The translations under genes were made by a program, and so were the position numbers. Below the pieces are notes generated by a model, which saw nothing but the letters and a program-made list of their open reading frames with translations, was not told where the DNA came from and ran no database searches. A stretch of DNA of 45,631 nucleotides from Bremia lactucae. Taxonomy: Eukaryota; Oomycota; Peronosporomycetes; Peronosporales; Peronosporaceae. Positions within the stretch are counted from its first letter, which is position 1. Every line of letters starts with the position of its first letter. Below are positions 40,204 to 45,631 of the stretch, piece after piece. The DNA lies in contig NC_090614.1 in the NCBI RefSeq assembly GCF_004359215.1, positions 374,276 through 419,906 on the forward strand. The letters are read 5' to 3'.

Positions 40204-41459
40204 ATCCCACTTTAACAGTAAGGATGTTGATCCGTTGCTCATTGTCGACCACAATGAGTAGATACCGTTGCCGTCACCTCATAGTAGTGATGCGGACAAC
40301 GAGCTCATTAGGAAGGGTGATGACGCGTTATTGCCCACCCAAACTTCTCTCATGGCTCACAACATGGAGACAGCAGCATATACGAATGCTGACTCGTCTT
40401 ATGCGCTGGAAAGCGCAGCGACAGGTAATGAGAGCTGCCCATAAAGGCGCAGCCGCTTCTCTGTTGGGTAAAATTACAACGCCTTATGCTCAGAACACTA
40501 TCCATAATGGTTCTGACATAGAGGATTCTGAGCCTAAAGCTCCGCCGACGAATCGTTAACGTGCTCAGTCGGTGTCACGAGCCAGTCGTTTAAAACGTGG
40601 CTATGTGACGGGTGGCATATTACTGATGCCCCCTCCATCTAAATCGCCTCGTTTGAACGGGCCAAGAGCGTCGCTCCTAAAGCGCGGTATCGTAGATGCA
40701 GACCAATACGAGGCGGAATTCTTGCGCCGCATTCATCCACATTCCGATGCGATGAAACAGCGGTCGCAGCGAATTTATATCGGCCGCTTGCGTGTTAAAG
40801 AAATCATGGGCGGTACTGTACCCCCTGTTTCTTCTCACAACGCTTCTTCTGCTAGTCCATTTGAGACTAGCGAAAAGGCTTCAGCTGGTGCTCCTTTTCA
40901 TAGGCAGCCACCAAGCCGGGCACATCAATACGTAGGGTATTGCTCAATTTCCAAGAGTCGAAACTCTTCGGATGACCTTTCCATTGGACGGGGATCTGAT
41001 ACCTTCGCCTCACGGAGCGGTGCGCAACCAACCTTCCAACAAGAAAGCGTTGATTTCCACCCAAATGCATCAATGCAGGCGGCGCCCGATAGGAGTGGCG
41101 ATCTCGCCCAACTACTCGCGGCTGCCTTACCATCGTCCGTTCAGTCACAAGTGTAAAGCGCTGCTTAACGACGTATTGCGGATCTCGAGGGTCAAGTCTC
41201 GCGACTGACCTCGGATCTTTAGAATGACCGAGCAAAGGCTCGTCAGAGTTATGAACGTCTAAAGACTCGCTTAACCTTTTTGGGAGGATAATGCTGAGGG
41301 ATCCGCGTTACTCGCTTTATGTTGTTCGCTCTCCAAGTCCTGTTCGTGGTGGGAGGCATCGGTCCGAAAGCTTTTCGCCTTCACCGTCCTCCTCACCCGA
41401 ACGACGCTCGACTCACAGTCGGCGTCGCCATCGGTTTCCTGAGATAGATGGGGGTTTAT
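40203..41459 (+). pseudogene. Antisense accessory ORF, family A copy 3
   Basis: This is the least damaged copy. In 40203-40559 the coding frame (DADNELIRKGDDALLPTQTS, NTIHNGSDIEDSEPKAPP) ends at TAA 40557-40559; A1 lacks this stop. 40572-41156 is open for 194 codons: SRASRLKRGYVTGGI, NGPRASLLKRG, DQYEAEFLRRIHPHSDAMK, QRIYIGRLRVKEIMGG, SIGRGSDTFASRSGAQPTF, APDRSGDLAQLLAAALPSSV. After a TAA at 41154-41156 the coiled coil RRIADLEGQVSRLTSDL and YERLKTRL follow, then SESFSPSPSSSPERRST. The opposite strand carries the chromodomain. Function unknown. Confidence 0.68.
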
Positions 41460-42960
41460 GAACTCATTTGGGTCTACATACTGTTTCAGACAACCCACGT
41501 AAAATACGGGGTGCGTCTTCATATACGGGGGAAGGGTGAGCCTATAATTTAGGTCTCCAACCTCTTCTACTACCGTAAAGGGCACAATGAAACGCGGCAA
41601 CAACTTCGTAGTACCTCCAGGTAGTACAGACACTTGCATTTTTAAGGTAGAGTTGCAGTACTTAAGAGTACTTTTTCACCTACTCTAAAGCGTTCATTAT
41701 CTTTGCGACCATTTCGGTCCGCATATTCTTTTTGCTTGTCCTGTGCGCTTGCCATTGCGTCACGGACTTAACGTGTGATGGCTAATCGCTCATCCACAAA
41801 GCGTTGAGCCTCGCTCACAGTTTTAACATCAAGCTCGCCTATGATACCGCCGAGAGGTCGATCATAAGACGTATTTTGATTGACCACTGCTGAATTGGCC
41901 GGGTCACTAGGGCAAGTTTCTGTCGTTGAATGCATTCACTCGTGGGTCATCGTCATATTGACAAAAGTATGCCCTTCTTTCGCACCGAGAATAGTGAGAG
42001 GCCGTACCCCACTAAGACTCGGGCTGCCCACAAACGAGACTGGCGTCCGAGGATGGCGCAGTCCGTTAATATAAAACGGTGTCTCACCCGAACTGGCGTG
42101 GACACTGTTATCTATAGCGAACACTACAAAGGGCAATTGTTTGCTCAACTCTTCGGGGGTTGCTATAGTACGTAAGACATCCGCCACGACCCGATTGACC
42201 CATTCTGTTTGGTCATCGGTCTAGGGATGATCTGCGGTCGACATGTCGGAGTTGCTACCTAGCAGCTCAAACACATGTCGCCAAAAACCAGACGTAAAAC
42301 GTGGATCCCGGTCCGATACAATGAACTCGGGCATCCCGTGTAGTCGGTAAACATGATCCAGAAACAAGAGAGCTGCCTCCTTGCCTGTGATCAATATTTT
42401 ACATGGTGCTGAATGCACCATTTTGCTCAGTCAATCTACAAAGACGACGAGCCCCGTCCGACCGGTAGATTATTGGCCCTCTAAGCTTCAAGATCTTCTT
42501 ATGATCGGGCGGCTTGCCAAAGATGAAGCCCAGGCTTACTGACGTCCACCGGTTGGTTGGAATCGGTAGCGGCTTCAGTGGCGCACTGCTGGACGGCGCA
42601 TACTTAATGCACTGCCACTTTCGCCAGAGCGAATATAGTTGGCCACCCATCTATATAGGTGTGGCCGCCAAAACTTCTCTTTCACTCGTTAAAATGTATT
42701 TTCATGACTTAGATGCCCACTGGATGGCGCATCGTGGAGCTCGTGAAGGATCATCAGCTTGAGGTCTGTGGTATGAGGCACATAGTCTTAGCTTGTACAG
42801 AAACTAATGTTATTAATTTTTCTGATTCTCAAGGAATCACAAAGTGACAGCTGATGCCATAAGAGGCCACCGCTGTAGCTATAGCGATTTAGCTTAGATT
42901 TTAAGTGCGACGGAAAGGTTACCTTTCGTCTACCAAAGTGATCCGACAGCAGGCGACAAT
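40880..42960 (-). pseudogene. Integrase and chromodomain (A3)
   Basis: Core: SVSLGFIFG, in which the first catalytic Asp is Gly, then VSDRDPRFTSGFWRHVFELL (42330-42270) and the Glu region changed (TKQNGSIGSWR for QTERANR). The C-part, 42187-41640, has SSGETPFYINGLRHPRTPV. LLPRFIVPFTVVEEVGD and MKTHPVFYVGCLKQYVDP (41615-41490) are GPY/F. Chromodomain at 41080-40880: RFLVGRLVAHR, VQWKGHPKSFD, DVPGLVAAYEKE. An insertion of about 30 bases interrupts the core near 42460. Confidence 0.85.
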
Positions 42961-42988
42961 GGTCGACCTGACTGTAGCTCACTTTTAT

Positions 42989-43546
42989 TTAAGAGGCTAA
43001 TGTGCTCGTCACGTGATATATCATCATGGCTGCCAACGGTGACGGCTGAAATTGTGATTTAGCTCCTGACACACTTTCCTGGTATCTTATTTCGAAGTCT
43101 GGTCTACGCGATACAGCGTCAGCCAAGACATTCGACTTACCCGGCTTGTATTCAACTTTATAATTAAATTTAGAGAAGAATGCAAGCCATCTCACCATTC
43201 TAGGCGAGAGGTGCGGTGAGTTTATTGCGGTCCGCAGTGACGCGTGACCCGTATAAACCACAAATTATTCGGTGCCCAGTAGGTGCTTACGAAACTTAAC
43301 AAGAGCATACTTTATTGAAAGTAGCTCTTTGTCACGCACGGGGTAATTCAGTTCCGCGGCATTTACAAGCCGGGACTGATAAAAGATGACGCGGTCAACG
43401 CCGTCGTTATCCTTCTGCATGAGCGCGCTGTCGATGGCAAAATTGATTGCATTGCTGACGACGCTTAAGGGCTTATCCGCGTCTGCCAATGCCAAGACCG
43501 GTGTTGTTCTACAAGAGATTGCTTCTCCTATTGATCCAAAGATCAC
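42989..43546 (-). pseudogene. RNase H (A3)
   Basis: 43546-43265 reads VVSNAINFAIDSALMQKDND (catalytic Asp of CDAS changed to Asn), YQSRLVNAAELNYPVRDKEL. 43261-42989 gives YTGHASLRTAIN, SPRMVRWLAFFSKFNYKVEY, SNVLADAVSRRPDFE. Open over 93 and 90 codons, so decay is modest, but active-site residues are lost. Confidence 0.85.
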
Positions 43547-43564
43547 TCGTTTAGACGTGCCTTT

Positions 43565-43870
43565 GATCGTCCTAATCTGTCAGGTACTCGTACTTCGAGT
43601 CACCATGACCTTTGACTGAGTAAAATTTTACTACGCGTTTCATTACTGTTATCGATGCGCGTGTCGCTAGACGCACCTTCATCCTCGTTTTAGGGACGTC
43701 GCGCTCAACATATTTGAGTCTACGACCCTCCAGCGACTGGCGACGAATATAGTTATTCGACACCCCACAGTTCACTAGGGCTCTAAGTGACAAACGTAAT
43801 TTGTCTCTTTTAACTTCAAGGTGATGAGGGATACTTCATCGCCAGGTGCAGAGACACAAAATGATTGTGT
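43565..43870 (-). pseudogene. Aspartic protease, N-part (B/C type)
   Basis: The - frame 43793-43572 reads SLRALVNCGVSNNYIRRQSL, the active-site block LVDCGAS with Asp changed to Asn, then KTRMKVRLATRASITVMK. It is cut at about 43565, where A-type RNase H begins. As in C2, the residue after Asp is Cys, not Ser or Thr. Confidence 0.75.
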
Positions 43871-43899
43871 GTCTGGAGCAACTTTTGTCAAAAGGTTTG

Positions 43900-44964
43900 C
43901 AAATTCTCTTGAGGTTGCTGGATCAGTAGGGCGTTGCGCCCCTACTGACCCCGTCCATTTTTTGGCGGTCCGCCTCGCTGTTGCGATTTCGCAACAACGT
44001 CAGACCCACGACCGTTGACCTTTTTGGCATTCGGTCCATAGTTACGTTCAGTACCTCTCGGTACTGGGCGTGGAGCACTACACTCATGGGCGTAGTGTCC
44101 TAACTTTTGACAACGGCTGCATTTCTGCAATCGCTTATTGTTTGAAAAAGCGAAATTTTTCGCTTTCGACATAAGAAAGATCCATAGGTTTTGGAACTCC
44201 CAGTGCGTGTCGTCTTGGAGGACGATATGATGACGAACTAGCTTGAGCCTGTCTCAAGCTAAACTCCTCCTGTTCCGCTACGGATATTGCTTCTTCAAGC
44301 GTATCCAGTTCCAAGCGGAACAGGTGGGTCTTTACGGGACCATCCGTAAGACCTTGCATGAACACCGTAATCAACGTGTGTTCATTTACTGGGTTATTTG
44401 TGACACAACTCGCTAAGAGTCGTATGTGCTGGGCATAAGCGTAAACATCACGCTTGCCTTGCTTAAGTTTCAGAAGCTCTGATCGAGCTCTAAACTCAGC
44501 CCTAGGCGGTTTAAACGTCTGTTTGAGCCGGGTTTTAAAAGCCTCTAACGACCCAAAGACATATGTGTCGCGCAACTTAAGGCCTAGTGCCCAAGCTTTG
44601 GCAAGGCCTGCCAAATTTGACTAAGCAAGTGCGACTTGCATTTGCTCTTCGTCGATGCGACGAGCCCTTATAGCATCGTCCAACTCGACAATATATCTTA
44701 AGAGAGAGTCTTCTTCGATTCCCCTTTACTCAAAGATATCAATTTTTAAGGCTTCGGGACGACGCGTGTGCGTCATCCCAGGAACAGGTGTTGTAACCTA
44801 AACAGTTCTACCTGTTGAGAGTCTTGCTGATAAAGCAAGGCTACCTTCTCCTTCGCCTCGTCAAGTTCATGTTGTATGAACTTGGCGATGGCTGAATGGA
44901 GGGCATCTCCGTCCAAAGCGTACAGTATGGCCTTGATGGCATCGTTCCCTACGGTCAAATTCAT
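43900..44964 (-). pseudogene. gag (B/C type)
   Basis: The N-part 44964-44773 (63 codons) starts MNLTVGNDAIKAILYALDGD. The capsid 44614-44135 (159 codons) has FKTRLKQTFKPPRAEFRARS, LKLKQGKRDVYAYAQHIRLL and LEEAISVAEQEEFSLRQAQ, ending PKPMDLSYVES, the usual end before the zinc knuckle. The knuckle CSRCQKLGHYAHEC (44125-44084, in 44172-43942) keeps all of CX2CX4HX4C. The best gag of its family; the three parts are in different frames. Confidence 0.87.
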
Positions 44965-45086
44965 TCGTTAGACCGCACTCCTTTCTATGTCACTTAGAAA
45001 GGAGTAGCTATCACCCGAAACGTGATGCGTATTTCCATTATCATCTAAGATGTCTATATTAGATGATGGAACTGTGGCCCTTGGAC

Positions 45087-45105
45087 GGACTACAAAGTGC
45101 TACCA
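45087..45105 (-). other. Primer-binding site (B)
   Basis: On - TGGTAGCACTTTGTAGTCC lies two bases inside the LTR. TGGTAGCA would pair with a tRNA ending UGCUACCA, the initiator-Met type end. Confidence 0.65.
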
Positions 45106-45107
45106 GG

Positions 45108-45537
45108 TGTAACGGGGCATTGCCGACTTGTACTGCTTCAGTACGCACTGCTTCAGTGCGAGTGGTGCCTCACGTCGCTTCAAGTACAGTTAAACGTGCA
45201 GAGAAAGACTCTCTTTAAAACACTTGCTTTAAAGAGGGTTAATTAAAACCTGTATTTAATATAATTAAGTTCTTCTGTTTCTATCTTTTTAATACTGACG
45301 TAATTAAAAACTAATACAAAACATGTAATAAAGGTCTATCTATCTATCTCTTTGCGCGCGTCCAGCGCTGACTGGACCGCGGACAAAGTAGATATAATGG
45401 TCTATATCTACCAATGGATAAGCTTTTAGAATATTACCATGTAAAGTAATATTCTCCAAATATGATCTACCTTTTACATGATATATTAATTAACAACCTT
45501 TAAGTGTTAATTTCATGTAACGATACACCCCGTTACA
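45108..45537 (-). repeat. Family B LTR
   Basis: It is bounded by the 10-bp inverted repeat TGTAACGGGG/CCCCGTTACA. The inner end carries two adjacent hairpins with the same CTT loop: GTACTG-CTT-CAGTAC (45130-45144) and GCACTG-CTT-CAGTGC (45145-45159). It has a gag on its left and a polypurine tract on its right, so it serves two elements. Confidence 0.87.
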
Positions 45538-45631
45538 TCACCCCTCCCTTAAACGACAATCACTCTGACTGTCATTGGGAAGAGTGGTCACTATAAGACC
45601 ACTTTATTAAAAACGATGTTGATTGGTCAGA
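45538..45631 (-). mobile_element. 3' end of another family B element
   Basis: On - it reads the conserved 3' untranslated segment, then TTTAAGGGAGGGGTGA abutting the LTR. It matches 38711-38818. The rest of the element is beyond the right edge. Confidence 0.75.

Larger units (their letters stand above)
40203..45537 (-). mobile_element. Mosaic element: B LTR-gag-protease joined to A RNase H-integrase
   Basis: From the right: B LTR, primer-binding site, gag and protease of B/C type to about 43565, then RNase H, integrase, chromodomain and antisense ORF of family A to 40203. RT is absent at the join. It ends at 40203 against a + oriented A fragment. Confidence 0.8.

Noticed and set aside
45334..45352. 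TCTA/TATC microsatellite
   Set aside because: Only about four units in the B LTR; the other LTR copy lacks the expansion, and it has no evident meaning.
1..45631. tRNA, rRNA or CRISPR-like arrays
   Set aside because: No cloverleaf, rRNA text or regularly spaced repeats were seen by eye; repeats here are LTRs and short duplications. A covariance-model scan was not possible.

Overview
The window looks like a transposon-packed stretch of a eukaryotic genome, most likely an oomycete (Phytophthora or downy mildew group). The evidence is almost continuous Ty3/Gypsy (Metaviridae-type) LTR retrotransposon debris with chromodomain integrases, a fragment of a PDR-type ABCG transporter, and TCATTC-type initiator-like motifs. 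The organism call is inference. Nearly every long reading frame is a decayed piece of gag, protease, reverse transcriptase (RT), RNase H (RH) or integrase (IN); almost none is intact.

I recognise four LTR families, given local labels A to D. Layout: 1-3705, 3' half of an A element (+), inserted in the RH of a C element (-, 3706-7517). 7651-13899, a D element (-) with two LTRs and an internal segment of about 2.1 kb in inverted order. 13900-15799, a short island without recognisable transposon sequence, holding an intact 166-codon ORF of unknown function (14527-15027, +) and a possible two-exon gene (-). 15800-22716, a C element (-) facing a second C LTR plus gag (+). 22717-24213, unresolved coding remnant and further C-type LTRs. 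24600-31240, an A element (-). 31318-34720, an A 5' end (+) and small scrambled fragments. 34890-35060, ABCG transporter relic (-). 35386-39256, a mosaic + element (A protease fused to B/C RT-RH, B LTR, no integrase). 39403-40203, an A 3' end, LTR and leader (+). 40203-45537, a mosaic - element (B LTR, gag and protease fused to A RH-IN). 45538-45631, the end of another B element.

The most interesting signal is a long accessory ORF antisense to the pol gene, lying between the chromodomain and the 3' LTR and overlapping the chromodomain and linker. It is seen in all three A copies and, with different sequence but similar layout, in the D element. In both families the antisense frame ends in a heptad-rich coiled coil, and an initiator-like motif lies upstream of its first ATG. 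Other notable signals are paired hairpins at LTR ends, a nested TGTAAC/GTTACA inverted repeat at LTR starts, a primer-binding site resembling the initiator-Met tRNA end, and repeated inversions and A/B mosaic joints.
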